64,000 nt of DNA. Source: Chachezhania sediminis. GTDB lineage: Bacteria > Pseudomonadota > Alphaproteobacteria > Rhodobacterales > Rhodobacteraceae. The stretch's first letter is position 1. Every line of letters starts with the position of its first letter. A model generated the notes under the pieces. It saw nothing but the letters and a program-made list of their open reading frames with translations, was not told the DNA's origin and searched no databases. Of this stretch, positions 29,721 to 38,735 are shown in pieces. Position numbers and translations under genes: made by a program. The stretch spans positions 866,247 to 930,246 of the forward strand of contig NZ_VOPH01000002.1 in assembly GCF_009765275.1 (NCBI RefSeq), read 5' to 3'.

Positions 29721-30914
29721 ATGCAACAGGGCTTTCTGTCAAAAAACCCGTCGGTCCCGGTGTTCCTGGGGATCCTGGCGGCCTTCACGCTGCTGATCAC
29801 GCTGACGGCCGAAGGAACGGGCACGGGCGCCGTGTCGGCGACCTTCGTCAAGGTGCTGGGCCGGACCCTGTGCCTGGCGCTGATCGCCGTCGCGATGGAT
29901 CTGGTCTGGGGCTATACCGGCATCCTGTCCTTGGGCCACTTCGCCTTCTTCGGGCTGGGCGGCTACATGATCGGCATGTGGCTGATGTATCAGCGGACCC
30001 GCGACATCGTCGTGGCCTCGCTGGCGGACACGCCGATCCCCGCGACCGAGACCGAGATCAACGATGCCATCGGCAACCAGATCTTCGGGGTGGTGGGATC
30101 AAGCGAGTTTCCGGCGATCTGGGTCTTTGCCGACAGCCTGCCGATCCAGCTGGCGCTGGTGGTGCTGGTGCCGGGCGTGCTGGCGCTGGTCTTCGGCTGG
30201 CTGGCTTTCCGGGCGCGGGTGACGGGCGTCTATCTGTCGATCCTGACCCAGGCGATGACGCTGGCGCTGGCGCTCTACCTCTTCCAGAACGAAAGCGGCC
30301 TGCGCGGCAACAATGGCCTGTCGGGGCTGCAGAACATCCCCGGGCTGGAGGCCGTCCCGCCGGCGACGGTGACGATGTGGTTCTTCTGGGCCTCGGCCCT
30401 TGCGCTGGGTCTGGGCTATCTGCTGGCGGCCTGGATCGTGTCGGGCAAGTTCGGGTCGGTCATCCGCGGCATTCGCGACAACGAAGCCCGGGTGCGGTTC
30501 CTGGGCTATTCGGTCGAGGCCTACAAGTTGACCGTCTTCACCCTGACGGCCTGCATCGCCGGCGTGGCGGGGGCGCTTTATTATCCGCAGGCCGGCATCG
30601 TGAACCCGGCGGAAATCGCGCCCATCGCGTCCATCTACCTTGCGGTCTGGGTGGCTATCGGCGGGCGTGGGCGGCTTTACGGTGCCGTGATCGGCGCGGT
30701 GGTCGTGTCGATGCTGTCGACCTGGTTCACCGGCGGCCGTGCGCCCGACATCAACCTGGGCTTCTACACGATCAAGTGGGTCGACTGGTGGCAGGTGGCG
30801 CTGGGCCTGTCCTTCGTGCTGGTCACGCTGTTCGCGCCCAAGGGCATCGGCGGCCTGGTCGACATCTTCACCGATCGCAGGAAGGCCGGCGTCGCCGGGG
30901 AGGCGGGGAAATGA
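29721..30914 (+). CDS. urtC: Urea ABC transporter permease UrtC
   Basis: LivM-type channel subunit, 397 residues. Motifs LVWGYTGILSLGHFAFFGLGGY (in part, near residues 55-76), the FRARVTGVYLSILTQAMTLAL segment near 163 and GIRDNEARVRFLGYSVEAYK (EAA-type loop near 250). The C-terminal AIGGRGRLYGAVIGAV region is typical of UrtC. It overlaps urtD by ATGA. Confidence 0.92.
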   Translation: MQQGFLSKNPSVPVFLGILAAFTLLITLTAEGTGTGAVSATFVKVLGRTLCLALIAVAMDLVWGYTGILSLGHFAFFGLGGYMIGMWLMYQRTRDIVVASLADTPIPATETEINDAIGNQIFGVVGSSEFPAIWVFADSLPIQLALVVLVPGVLALVFGWLAFRARVTGVYLSILTQAMTLALALYLFQNESGLRGNNGLSGLQNIPGLEAVPPATVTMWFFWASALALGLGYLLAAWIVSGKFGSVIRGIRDNEARVRFLGYSVEAYKLTVFTLTACIAGVAGALYYPQAGIVNPAEIAPIASIYLAVWVAIGGRGRLYGAVIGAVVVSMLSTWFTGGRAPDINLGFYTIKWVDWWQVALGLSFVLVTLFAPKGIGGLVDIFTDRRKAGVAGEAGK

Positions 30915-31651
30915 GCACGCTTCTGGAAGTGTCCGGCGTGTCCGTCACTTTTGACGGGTTCCGGGCGATCAACAACCTGTCGTTCCAGATCGGCCCGGCC
31001 GAGATGCGGGCGATCATCGGCCCGAACGGCGCCGGCAAGACGACCTTCATGGACATCGTCACCGGCAAGACCAAACCGGACGAGGGAAGGGTGATCTGGG
31101 GTGACGAGAACGTTTCGCTTCTGAAGATGTCCGAGGCGCAGATCGCGCGGGCCGGTATCGGTCGGAAGTTCCAGAAGCCCACGGTCTTCGAGGAACAGAC
31201 GGTGCGTGCCAACCTGCTGATGGCGCTGAAGCACGAACGGTCTCCCTTGCAGGTCCTGTTCTTCAAGGCAGGGCCCACGGACGCGGAACGGGTCGAGGAA
31301 CTGGCGGCCGAAATCGGGCTGACGGAACAGCTGGAGCGGATTTCGGGCGAACTCAGCCACGGTCAGAAGCAGTGGCTGGAGATCGGGATGCTGCTGGCGC
31401 AGGATCCGCGGCTTTTGCTGGTCGACGAACCGGCGGCCGGCATGACCCCGTCGGAGCGGGAACATACAACCAGCCTGCTGGTTCAGGCCGCGAAGACGCG
31501 GGCCGTCGTGGTGGTCGAACACGACATGGAATTCGTGCGGCGCCTGAACTGCAAGGTGACGGTGCTGCACGAAGGATCGGTCCTGGCCGAAGGCGGCCTG
31601 GATCACGTGACACAGAACCAGAAGGTGATCGATGTCTACCTCGGGCGATGA
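30911..31651 (+). CDS. urtD: Urea ABC transporter ATPase UrtD
   Basis: ATPase of 246 residues. Walker A GPNGAGKTT near residue 37, UrtD-type signature LSHGQKQWLEIGMLL near 145, Walker B LLLVDEPAAGMTPSE near 166 and switch His in VVVEHDMEFVR. The LSHGQKQWLEIGM string is characteristic of UrtD. It overlaps urtE by 20 bases in a different frame. Confidence 0.93.
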   Translation: MSTLLEVSGVSVTFDGFRAINNLSFQIGPAEMRAIIGPNGAGKTTFMDIVTGKTKPDEGRVIWGDENVSLLKMSEAQIARAGIGRKFQKPTVFEEQTVRANLLMALKHERSPLQVLFFKAGPTDAERVEELAAEIGLTEQLERISGELSHGQKQWLEIGMLLAQDPRLLLVDEPAAGMTPSEREHTTSLLVQAAKTRAVVVVEHDMEFVRRLNCKVTVLHEGSVLAEGGLDHVTQNQKVIDVYLGR

Positions 31652-32348
31652 ACTTCTGAAGATCGAGAACCTGAACCTGCACTACGGGCACAGCCAGATC
31701 CTGTACGACGTGTCGATGACGGCGAAGCGGGGCGAGGTGACATCCGTTATGGGCACGAACGGGGTGGGCAAGACCAGCCTGATGAAGGCCATTTCCGGGC
31801 GCCATCCCCGCTCCGGCGGTCGGGTCTGGCTGGACGGGGAGGAGCTGAAGATCCTGCCGGGCTATGAAATGGCCAAGAAAGGTGTGGGCTACGTGCCCCA
31901 GGGGCGTGAGATTTTTCCGCTGCTGACCGTGCGCGAGAACATGGAGACCGGGTTCAACTGCCTTCCGCCGGGCGAGCGGCGGGTGCCGGAAGAAATGTTC
32001 GAGCTGTTCCCCGTCCTGCGCGAGATGCAGGGCCGGCGCGGCGGCGACCTGTCGGGCGGGCAGCAGCAGCAGCTGGCGATTGCCCGCGCGCTGATCACGC
32101 GGCCGAAGCTTCTGGTGCTGGACGAACCGACCGAAGGCATCCAGCCCAACATCATCCAGCTGATTGGCGAGGTGATCAGGAAGCTTAGGGACGAGGGCGA
32201 GATGGCCATCGTGCTGGTCGAGCAGTTCTTCGATTTCGCCTACGATCTGGCGGACAGTTTCGTGCTGATGCGCCGGGGTGCGGTGATCCTGAAGGGCCCA
32301 AAGGCCGAGCTGGACCGGGAGGAGCTTCTGGCCGGCGTCTCGGTCTGA
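31632..32348 (+). CDS. urtE: Urea ABC transporter ATPase UrtE
   Basis: Second ATPase, 238 residues. Walker A GTNGVGKTS near residue 40, PQGREIFPLLTVRENMETGF near 93-112 (UrtE hallmark), signature LSGGQQQQLAIARAL near 141 and Walker B LLVLDEPTEGIQPNI. Walker A reads GTNGVGKT rather than GxNGAGKT, normal for UrtE. Last gene of the urt operon. Confidence 0.94.
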   Translation: MSTSGDELLKIENLNLHYGHSQILYDVSMTAKRGEVTSVMGTNGVGKTSLMKAISGRHPRSGGRVWLDGEELKILPGYEMAKKGVGYVPQGREIFPLLTVRENMETGFNCLPPGERRVPEEMFELFPVLREMQGRRGGDLSGGQQQQLAIARALITRPKLLVLDEPTEGIQPNIIQLIGEVIRKLRDEGEMAIVLVEQFFDFAYDLADSFVLMRRGAVILKGPKAELDREELLAGVSV

Positions 32349-32440
32349 GGCTTCGACGGGGGATTGGGGCTCTGCCCCCGCCGCGCGCTTGCGCGCGCGA
32401 CTCCCCCGGAGGTATTTTCGAAGAGAAGAAGCGGAGGGCG
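32349..32440. repeat. Intergenic hairpin element between urt and eut genes
   Basis: Two short hairpins, GGGGC-TCT-GCCCC (32366-32378) and GCGCGC-TT-GCGCGC (32383-32396), followed by CTCCCCCGGAGGTATTTTCG and an AAGAGAAGAAG purine run. I recall closely similar intergenic elements scattered through Rhodobacterales genomes; within this window it is single copy. It likely ends urt transcription. Confidence 0.5.
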
Positions 32441-32506
32441 CGCTGCTTTGGCGTGGTGCGCAAGACGTGAAGCGGGGTAGCCTTCGGGCGGAACCTGGAG
32501 GTGTCG

Positions 32507-33904
32507 ATGAGTTACGTGACCACGCTGGAGCAGACGCGGTTCGTGTTCCCGGATCTGAGGACTCTGCTGGCCAAGGCGACGCCGCTGCGGAGCGGCGACG
32601 TGCTGGCAGGGGTTGCCGCCGATGGCCCGGTGGAGCGGCTGGCGGCGCAGATGGCGCTGGCGGACCTGCCGCTGGCGGCCTTCGTGGGCGCCGACGTGCC
32701 GGGGGTCGAGGGCGATGAGGTGTCGGAGCTGATCGCGGCGCGGCACGATCCGGCGGCCTTTGCGCCGGTTGCGTCCCTGACGGTGGGCGAATTCCGCGAA
32801 TGGCTGCTTGCGCCAGAGGCGGACGCAGCCGCCATCGGCGCGCTGAAATGGGGGCTGACGCCCGAGATGGTGGCGGCGGTGTCGAAGATCTGCCGGATGC
32901 AGGACCTGGTGTCCATCGCCGCGAAGGTCCGGGTGCTGAGCGCCTTCCGGTCGACCATCGGTCTGCCCGGGCGGCTGGCGACGCGGAACCAGCCGAACCA
33001 TCCGACCGACGATACACGGGGCATCGCGGCCTCGGCCCTGGACGGGCTTTTGATGGGGACGGGCGATGCCGTGATCGGGGTGAACCCGGCCACCGATTCG
33101 GTCGAGGATTACATCCGCATCGTGACCCTGCTGGACGACCTGCGGCTGGCACTGGAGATTCCGACGCAGTCCTGCTGCCTTGGGCATGTCACGACGGCGA
33201 TGGCCGCCATGGACAAGGGAGCGCCGGTGGACCTGGTGTTCCAGTCGGTCGCGGGATCCCAGAAGGCCAATGACGAATTCGGCGTGACGCTGGCGATGCT
33301 GGCCGAGGCGCAGGAGGCGGCGCTGGCGCTGGGGCGCGGGACCGTGGGCACCAACGCGATGTATTTCGAGACCGGGCAGGGATCGGCGCTGTCGGCCGAG
33401 GCGCATTACGGGGTCGACCAGCAGACGATGGAGGCGCGGGCCTATGCCGTGGCGCGGGAATTCGATCCGCTGCTGGTCAACACGGTGGTGGGCTTCATCG
33501 GGCCCGAATACCTGTTCAACGGCAAGCAGATCCTGCGGGCGGGGCTGGAGGATCATTTCTGCGGCAAGCTGCTGGGCCTGCCGATGGGGGTGGACGTCTG
33601 TTACACGAACCATGTCGAGGCGGATCAGGACGACATGGACACGCTGATGATCACGCTGTGCGCAGCTGGGGTGAATTTCGTCATCACGGTGCCGGGGTCG
33701 GACGACGTGATGCTGAACTATCAGTCGCTGTCCTTCCATGACGCGGTCTTTGCGCGCGAGACGCTGGGGCTTAAGCCCGCGCCGGAATTCGAGGACTGGC
33801 TGAAGCGGATCGGGCTGACGGATGCCGAGGGCCGGTTGCAGGATGCGCCGCCCGCACTGGCCGGGAACGCGGCAGTGACGGGTCTGCTGGAGCTGTCGGC
33901 ATGA
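32507..33904 (+). CDS. eutB: Ethanolamine ammonia-lyase large subunit
   Basis: Adenosylcobalamin-dependent lyase converting ethanolamine to acetaldehyde and ammonia. The 465-residue protein carries EutB segments RNQPNHPTDDTRG near residues 160-172, VIGVNPATDS near 188, PTQSCCLGHVTTAMAAM near 217 and VCYTNHVEADQDDMD near 364. Start at 32507 has GGAGG six bases upstream; a GTG at 32501 is possible. Overlaps eutC by ATGA. No other eut genes (shell, reactivase, regulator) are nearby. Confidence 0.95.
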   Translation: MSYVTTLEQTRFVFPDLRTLLAKATPLRSGDVLAGVAADGPVERLAAQMALADLPLAAFVGADVPGVEGDEVSELIAARHDPAAFAPVASLTVGEFREWLLAPEADAAAIGALKWGLTPEMVAAVSKICRMQDLVSIAAKVRVLSAFRSTIGLPGRLATRNQPNHPTDDTRGIAASALDGLLMGTGDAVIGVNPATDSVEDYIRIVTLLDDLRLALEIPTQSCCLGHVTTAMAAMDKGAPVDLVFQSVAGSQKANDEFGVTLAMLAEAQEAALALGRGTVGTNAMYFETGQGSALSAEAHYGVDQQTMEARAYAVAREFDPLLVNTVVGFIGPEYLFNGKQILRAGLEDHFCGKLLGLPMGVDVCYTNHVEADQDDMDTLMITLCAAGVNFVITVPGSDDVMLNYQSLSFHDAVFARETLGLKPAPEFEDWLKRIGLTDAEGRLQDAPPALAGNAAVTGLLELSA

Positions 33905-34644
33905 GCGGCAAGAGCCGGACCGAGGCGTTGATGGCGCCGCTCAAGGCGATGACCGAGGCGCGGATCGGCATGGGCCGGTCGGGCGGGGGGCTGCCCACGC
34001 GGGCCAGCCTGGCCTTCGCGCTGGATCATGCGCGCGCCAAGGAAGCCGTCTGGTCGGAAATGGACCGGACGAAGCTGGCAGAGACGCTGGCGGATCTGGG
34101 GCCCATAGGCTTTGCGTCCAGCCGGGTTTCGGGGCGCGAGGAATACCTGACGCGGCCGGATCTTGGCCGGCTGCTGGGCGACGAGGCGGACCTGCCGGGC
34201 GCCGAGCCGGGCGGGCTGGCGATCGTCGTGGCCGATGGGTTGAGCGCCACGGCCGTCGAACTGAATGCGGCGGCCGTCCTTCGGGCGCTGGTGCCGGCGC
34301 TGGGCGACACGGGGCTGCCGCTGGCCGGGATCGTGCTGGCGCGGCAGGCACGGGTGGCGCTGGGGGACGAGATCGCCCAGCGGATGGGGGCCGCCGCCGC
34401 CGTCACGCTGATCGGCGAGCGGCCGGGGCTTTCGGCATCGGACAGCCTGGGGGCCTATATCTCGTGGGCGCCGCGGCCGGGGATGCCCAATGCCGACCGG
34501 ACCTGCATTTCCAACATCCGGTCCGGCGGGCTGGTCCCGGATCTTGCCGCGGCGCAGATCGCGCGGCTGCTGAAGGACATGAAACGTGTCGGCGCCAGCG
34601 GGCTGGAGATGAAGGCGCGGCTGGCGACCTTGCCGGCGCCCTGA
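33901..34644 (+). CDS. eutC: Ethanolamine ammonia-lyase small subunit
   Basis: Small, B12-contacting subunit of the lyase, 247 residues, slightly short because the disordered N-terminus is brief. Motifs ARIGMGRSGGGLPTRASLAF near residues 20-40 (20 residues), VVADGLSATAVE near 103, LIGERPGLSASDSLGAYISW (20 residues) near 164 and CISNIRSGG near 202 match EutC. Ends 10 bases from the convergent RidA-like gene. Confidence 0.94.
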   Translation: MSGKSRTEALMAPLKAMTEARIGMGRSGGGLPTRASLAFALDHARAKEAVWSEMDRTKLAETLADLGPIGFASSRVSGREEYLTRPDLGRLLGDEADLPGAEPGGLAIVVADGLSATAVELNAAAVLRALVPALGDTGLPLAGIVLARQARVALGDEIAQRMGAAAAVTLIGERPGLSASDSLGAYISWAPRPGMPNADRTCISNIRSGGLVPDLAAAQIARLLKDMKRVGASGLEMKARLATLPAP

Positions 34645-34654
34645 GGATCCGGAG

Positions 34655-35068
34655 TCACGATCCGGTATCGGGCCAGCCGGCGATGACGGCATCGACCTCG
34701 ATCTCCACCAGCCATTCCGGATTGACGAAGCGGGTGACGGCCATGATCGTGTCCACGGGGCGCGCGTCCAGGCAGTAGAGCTTGCGCGCCTCGATGGCCT
34801 CGCGCCAGCGGTCGATGTCGGTCAGGATCACGCGGGTGCGGACGATGTCGCCCAGGCCGGCGCCGGCCTCGGCCAGCGCGGCCTTGACGATCTCGAAACA
34901 GCGGACAGTCTGGGCGTGGACGTCGCCCAGGCCCACGGTCCTGCCATCGGGGCCCACGGGCGCCGTGCCGCCGACCGAGATATAGGGTCCGACCCGGACG
35001 GCGCGGCTGAAACCCACGATCTCCTCCATCGGGTTGCCGTTCGAAACGCGCTGACGATCATAGGCCAT
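34655..35068 (-). CDS. RidA/YjgF-family protein
   Basis: A 137-residue member of the Rid family; RidA hydrolyses reactive enamine/imine intermediates from amino-acid metabolism. Motifs: ISVGGTAPVGPDG near residues 30-42, the conserved Arg in IVRTRVILTDIDRW near 85-95 and the C-terminal NPEWLVEIEVDAVI. Start at 35066-35068 has GGGAGGA upstream. The region VTRFVNPEWLVEIE suggests a Rid subgroup other than strict RidA. Its placement beside ethanolamine lyase, whose products are amine/aldehyde, fits imine clean-up, but it is on the opposite strand. Confidence 0.85.
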   Translation of the reverse strand: MAYDRQRVSNGNPMEEIVGFSRAVRVGPYISVGGTAPVGPDGRTVGLGDVHAQTVRCFEIVKAALAEAGAGLGDIVRTRVILTDIDRWREAIEARKLYCLDARPVDTIMAVTRFVNPEWLVEIEVDAVIAGWPDTGS

Positions 35069-35320
35069 GGCTGTCCTCCCAGGGATGGCTGATACGCGAG
35101 GATAGCACGTATTCACGCGGGGCGTGCGGGCGATGCAGGGGGTTCGCGTGTGCGCTTGGGACGGTTAACGTGGTCGCCGGGCCTGTTACAATTCGCAAGA
35201 TTCTCGAAAACCTCAGGACAAAGTTGCAGGCCAGCTTGGCGCAGCGCTCCACAGGGCCGGCTTGTCCGGTCCGAACACGGTGCGCCGGCGGGTCAACGAG
35301 CCTGCATTGGGAGGAAGATC

Positions 35321-37294
35321 ATGTCTGTGTCGCAGGGCGGCGCTTCGGCGCTGCAATCCGTGCCCGCGTTGCTGAAGCGCAATGCCACCGAATTCGGCGA
35401 CAAGGCCGCCTATCGCGAAAAGGAATTCGGGATTTGGCAGACCTGGGGCTGGTCGGCCGTTCACGAGGAAGTCGAGGCGCTGGCGCTGGGCCTGATCAAT
35501 CTGGGCGTGAACGAAGGTGACTATATTGCCGTCGTCGGCCGCAACCGGCCGCACCTGTACTGGGCCATCGTCGCGGCACAGCGGGTCGGGGCGATCCCGG
35601 TGCCGCTTTACCAGGATTCGGTGGCCGAGGAGATGGCCTATGTGCTGGGCCATTGCGGGGCGCGTTTCGTCATCGTGGGGGACCAGGAACAGGTCGACAA
35701 GGTGATCGAGATCCAGGATCAGCTGCATCAGTTCGAGCACATGATCTATCTCGACCCGCGGGGCCTGCGGAAATACGATCATTCCCACCTGCATCAGTAC
35801 AGCCATGTTCAGGATCAGGGCCGGGCGGCCCGGGACGAATACATCAAGGAACTGGAGCGGCGGACAGCGAAGGCCGATTTCGACACGCCCTGCGTGATGC
35901 TCTACACCTCCGGCACGACGGGCAAGCCCAAGGGGGTGGTGCTGTCCAACCGGAACGTCATCGAAAGCTCCCGCCTGTCGTCGGAATTCGATCGCCTGAG
36001 GCGCGATGACGAGGTGCTGGCCTACCTGCCGATGGCCTGGGTGGGGGACTTCGTCTTTTCCGTCGGGCAATGCTTCTGGACGGGGTTCTGCGTGAACTGC
36101 CCCGAAAGCGCCGAGACGATGCAGACCGACCTGCGGGAGATCGCGCCGACCTATTTCTTTGCCCCGCCCCGGGTGTTCGAGACGCTGCTGACCCAGGTCA
36201 TGATCCGGATGGAGGATGCGGGCCGGTTCAAGAAGCGCCTGTTCGACCATTTCATGGCGCTGGCGCGGCGGGTTGGTCCGAACCTTCTCGACGGCAAGCC
36301 CGTGGGGCTGGGCGACAGGCTGGCCTACGCGGTGGGTGAAGCGCTGGTTTATGGCCCGCTGAAGAACCGCATGGGCTATTCCCGGATGCGCGTGGGCTAC
36401 ACCGCGGGCGAGGCCATCGGGCCCGAGATCTTCGATTTCTTCCGGTCGCTGGGGATCAACCTGAAACAGCTTTACGGCCAGACCGAGGCTACGGTCTTCA
36501 TCACCGCACAGCCGGACGGCGAAGTGCGCTCGGACACGGTGGGCGTGGCCTGCCCGGGCGTGGAGCTGAAGATCGGCGACACGGGCGAAGTGTTCTATCG
36601 TTCGCCCGGGGTGTTCGTCGAATATTACAAGAACCCGGAAAGCACCGCCTCGACCAAGGATGCCGAGGGCTGGGTGGCGACGGGGGATGCCGGCTTTATC
36701 GAGGATGGCACCGGGCACCTGCGGATCATCGACAGGGCGAAGGACGTCGGCAAGATGGCGGACGGCAGCCTGTTCGCGCCGAAATATGTCGAGAACAAGC
36801 TGAAGTTCTATCCCAACATCCTGGAAGCGGTACTGTTCGGGAACGGTCGGGACGAATGCGTGGCCTTCATCAATATCGACCTGACGGCGGTCGGGAACTG
36901 GGCGGAACGCAACAACATCGCCTATTCCAGCTATCAGGAACTGGCCGCCCATCCGCAGGTGATGGCGACGGTGCAGGGCCACGTGGAAGAGGTGAACCGG
37001 TCGGTCGCCCAGGACGAGATGCTGTCGGGCTGTCAGGTCCATCGTTTCGTGATCCTGCACAAGGAACTGGATGCCGACGATGGCGAGCTGACGCGGACCC
37101 GCAAGGTGCGCCGGCGGATCATCGAGGAGAAGTTCGCCGATATCGTGACGGCGCTTTACGACGGGTCGGAACGGATCTCGACCCGGACGGAAGTGACCTA
37201 CGAGGATGGGCGGAAAGGATCGATCAGTGCCACGCTGGAGATCCGCACGGCGGATGTCGTGCCAGTGATCCCGCATCGGGTGGCGGCGGAATGA
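35321..37294 (+). CDS. Long-chain-type acyl-CoA synthetase (AMP-forming)
   Basis: Activates a carboxylic acid to its CoA thioester via an acyl-adenylate. The 657-residue protein has the P-loop YTSGTTGKPKG near residues 194-204, A5 motif LYGQTEATV near 383 and the TGDAGFIEDGTGHLRIIDRAKD hinge region near 455-475. Start at 35321 has GGGAGGA upstream; the frame extends back to 35150. It heads an operon with a complete branched-chain-type ABC transporter, an arrangement found for uptake and activation of aromatic or fatty acids. The substrate is unknown. Confidence 0.88.
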   Translation: MSVSQGGASALQSVPALLKRNATEFGDKAAYREKEFGIWQTWGWSAVHEEVEALALGLINLGVNEGDYIAVVGRNRPHLYWAIVAAQRVGAIPVPLYQDSVAEEMAYVLGHCGARFVIVGDQEQVDKVIEIQDQLHQFEHMIYLDPRGLRKYDHSHLHQYSHVQDQGRAARDEYIKELERRTAKADFDTPCVMLYTSGTTGKPKGVVLSNRNVIESSRLSSEFDRLRRDDEVLAYLPMAWVGDFVFSVGQCFWTGFCVNCPESAETMQTDLREIAPTYFFAPPRVFETLLTQVMIRMEDAGRFKKRLFDHFMALARRVGPNLLDGKPVGLGDRLAYAVGEALVYGPLKNRMGYSRMRVGYTAGEAIGPEIFDFFRSLGINLKQLYGQTEATVFITAQPDGEVRSDTVGVACPGVELKIGDTGEVFYRSPGVFVEYYKNPESTASTKDAEGWVATGDAGFIEDGTGHLRIIDRAKDVGKMADGSLFAPKYVENKLKFYPNILEAVLFGNGRDECVAFINIDLTAVGNWAERNNIAYSSYQELAAHPQVMATVQGHVEEVNRSVAQDEMLSGCQVHRFVILHKELDADDGELTRTRKVRRRIIEEKFADIVTALYDGSERISTRTEVTYEDGRKGSISATLEIRTADVVPVIPHRVAAE

Positions 37295-37887
37295 CGGGGG
37301 ACGTGCGCCTGCGGCGACACCCCTCCCGCCATCCCGCATGGGCCGGCGCGCTGGCGGCTGCAATCTTGGCCGGGCCTGCGACGGCGGGCTTTGCGGAAAG
37401 CTGGTCCATGGCCGCGGATCGCTGCCTGGCCGCTATCGAGAGCGGCGGAAAACTGGAAACCGCCGGCTTCGACCTGGCGCGGGGCGATGCCGGGGCCGAC
37501 TGGCCCACGGCCACCTGGACCCAGGGCATCGTGCTGATGCGCCAGTTCGACCGGCAGGCGGGCGGCAATGTCGACCCCCGGGTCTGCGAGGTGCAGAACA
37601 CCGAGTACCTGACGCTGGGCCAGATCGCGGATGCGACCGGCGCCTATGCCGACATGATGACCCGCCTGGTCGAGGGCGGTGCGTATTACCCGCGGCAACT
37701 GCCGCCGGGCTGGCCGAAGCTGCCGGCCATGGCGTCGGAACTGCGGTCGGCCACGGCGGGGCCAAGGGGGTGCCGGATGGCGGTCAGCTTCGTCACCGAA
37801 CCCGTCGCCGGGATGGCGATCTTTTCGGTGAGCGAGATCGGCCGCGCGCCCTGCGGGACGCTGCCGGCAGAGGAGAAGGCAGGATGA
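37291..37887 (+). CDS. Exported protein of unknown function in the ligase/ABC cluster
   Basis: A 198-residue protein with a signal peptide ending near TAGFA, and two cysteine pairs (C near 45, 103, 160 and 188) likely disulfide-bonded in the periplasm. No family recognised. ATGA overlaps couple it to the ligase before and the ATPase after. Its place within an ABC operon suggests a periplasmic helper. Confidence 0.75.
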   Translation: MTGDVRLRRHPSRHPAWAGALAAAILAGPATAGFAESWSMAADRCLAAIESGGKLETAGFDLARGDAGADWPTATWTQGIVLMRQFDRQAGGNVDPRVCEVQNTEYLTLGQIADATGAYADMMTRLVEGGAYYPRQLPPGWPKLPAMASELRSATAGPRGCRMAVSFVTEPVAGMAIFSVSEIGRAPCGTLPAEEKAG

Positions 37888-38696
37888 AGGACACCGAGGG
37901 CTATATCACCGAGGACGGCCGCAAGATCGGCGGCGTGGTGATGGAGATGAAGAACATCACGCTGAAATTCGGTGGCGTGAACGCGATCACCGACATCTCG
38001 TTCGACATCCGCGAGGGCGAAATCCGCGCGATCATCGGCCCGAACGGCGCCGGCAAGTCGTCGATGCTGAATGTGATTTCCGGCTTCTACATCCCGCAGG
38101 AAGGTGAGATCTGGTTCCACGGCAAGCCCCGCCCGCAGATGCGCCCCTATGAGGTGGCGCGGCAGGGGATCGCCCGGACCTTCCAGAACATCGCCCTGTT
38201 CGAAGGCATGTCGGTTCTGGACAACGTCATGACCGGCCGGCTGACCCACATGAAGTCCGGGTTCTTTTCCCAGGCGATCTGGAAGGGCCGGGCCGAACGG
38301 GAAGAGATCGCGAACCGCGAGATCGTCGAGCGGGTCATCGACTTTCTGGAGATCCAGAACATCCGCAAGACGCCGGTCGCGGGCCTGTCCTATGGCCTGA
38401 AGAAGCGGGTCGAACTGGCACGGGCGCTGGCGGCAGAACCGAAACTGCTGCTGCTGGACGAACCCATGGCCGGCATGAACGTCGAGGAGAAGGAGGACAT
38501 GTGCCGCTTCATCCTGGACGTGAACGACGAGTTCGGCACCACCATCGCGCTGATCGAACACGACATGGGCGTGGTCATGGACCTGTCCGACCGGGTGGTC
38601 GTCATGGATTACGGCAAGAAGATCGGGGACGGCCCGCCCGACGAAGTGCGGTCCAACCAGGAAGTCATCGACGCCTATCTGGGCGTCCAGCATTGA
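37884..38696 (+). CDS. Branched-chain-type ABC transporter ATPase, LivG type
   Basis: ATPase of the third importer, 270 residues. Walker A GPNGAGKSS near residue 54, RTFQNIALFEGMSVLDNVM near 97, signature LSYGLKKRVELARALA near 171 and Walker B LLLLDEPMAGMNVEEKE near 190. The N-terminal 20 residues precede the fold. Translationally coupled to the exported protein upstream. Confidence 0.9.
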   Translation: MKDTEGYITEDGRKIGGVVMEMKNITLKFGGVNAITDISFDIREGEIRAIIGPNGAGKSSMLNVISGFYIPQEGEIWFHGKPRPQMRPYEVARQGIARTFQNIALFEGMSVLDNVMTGRLTHMKSGFFSQAIWKGRAEREEIANREIVERVIDFLEIQNIRKTPVAGLSYGLKKRVELARALAAEPKLLLLDEPMAGMNVEEKEDMCRFILDVNDEFGTTIALIEHDMGVVMDLSDRVVVMDYGKKIGDGPPDEVRSNQEVIDAYLGVQH

Positions 38697-38735
38697 CCCG
38701 CGGCGCGGCCCGGCAACGAAAGACAGGACAGACGC

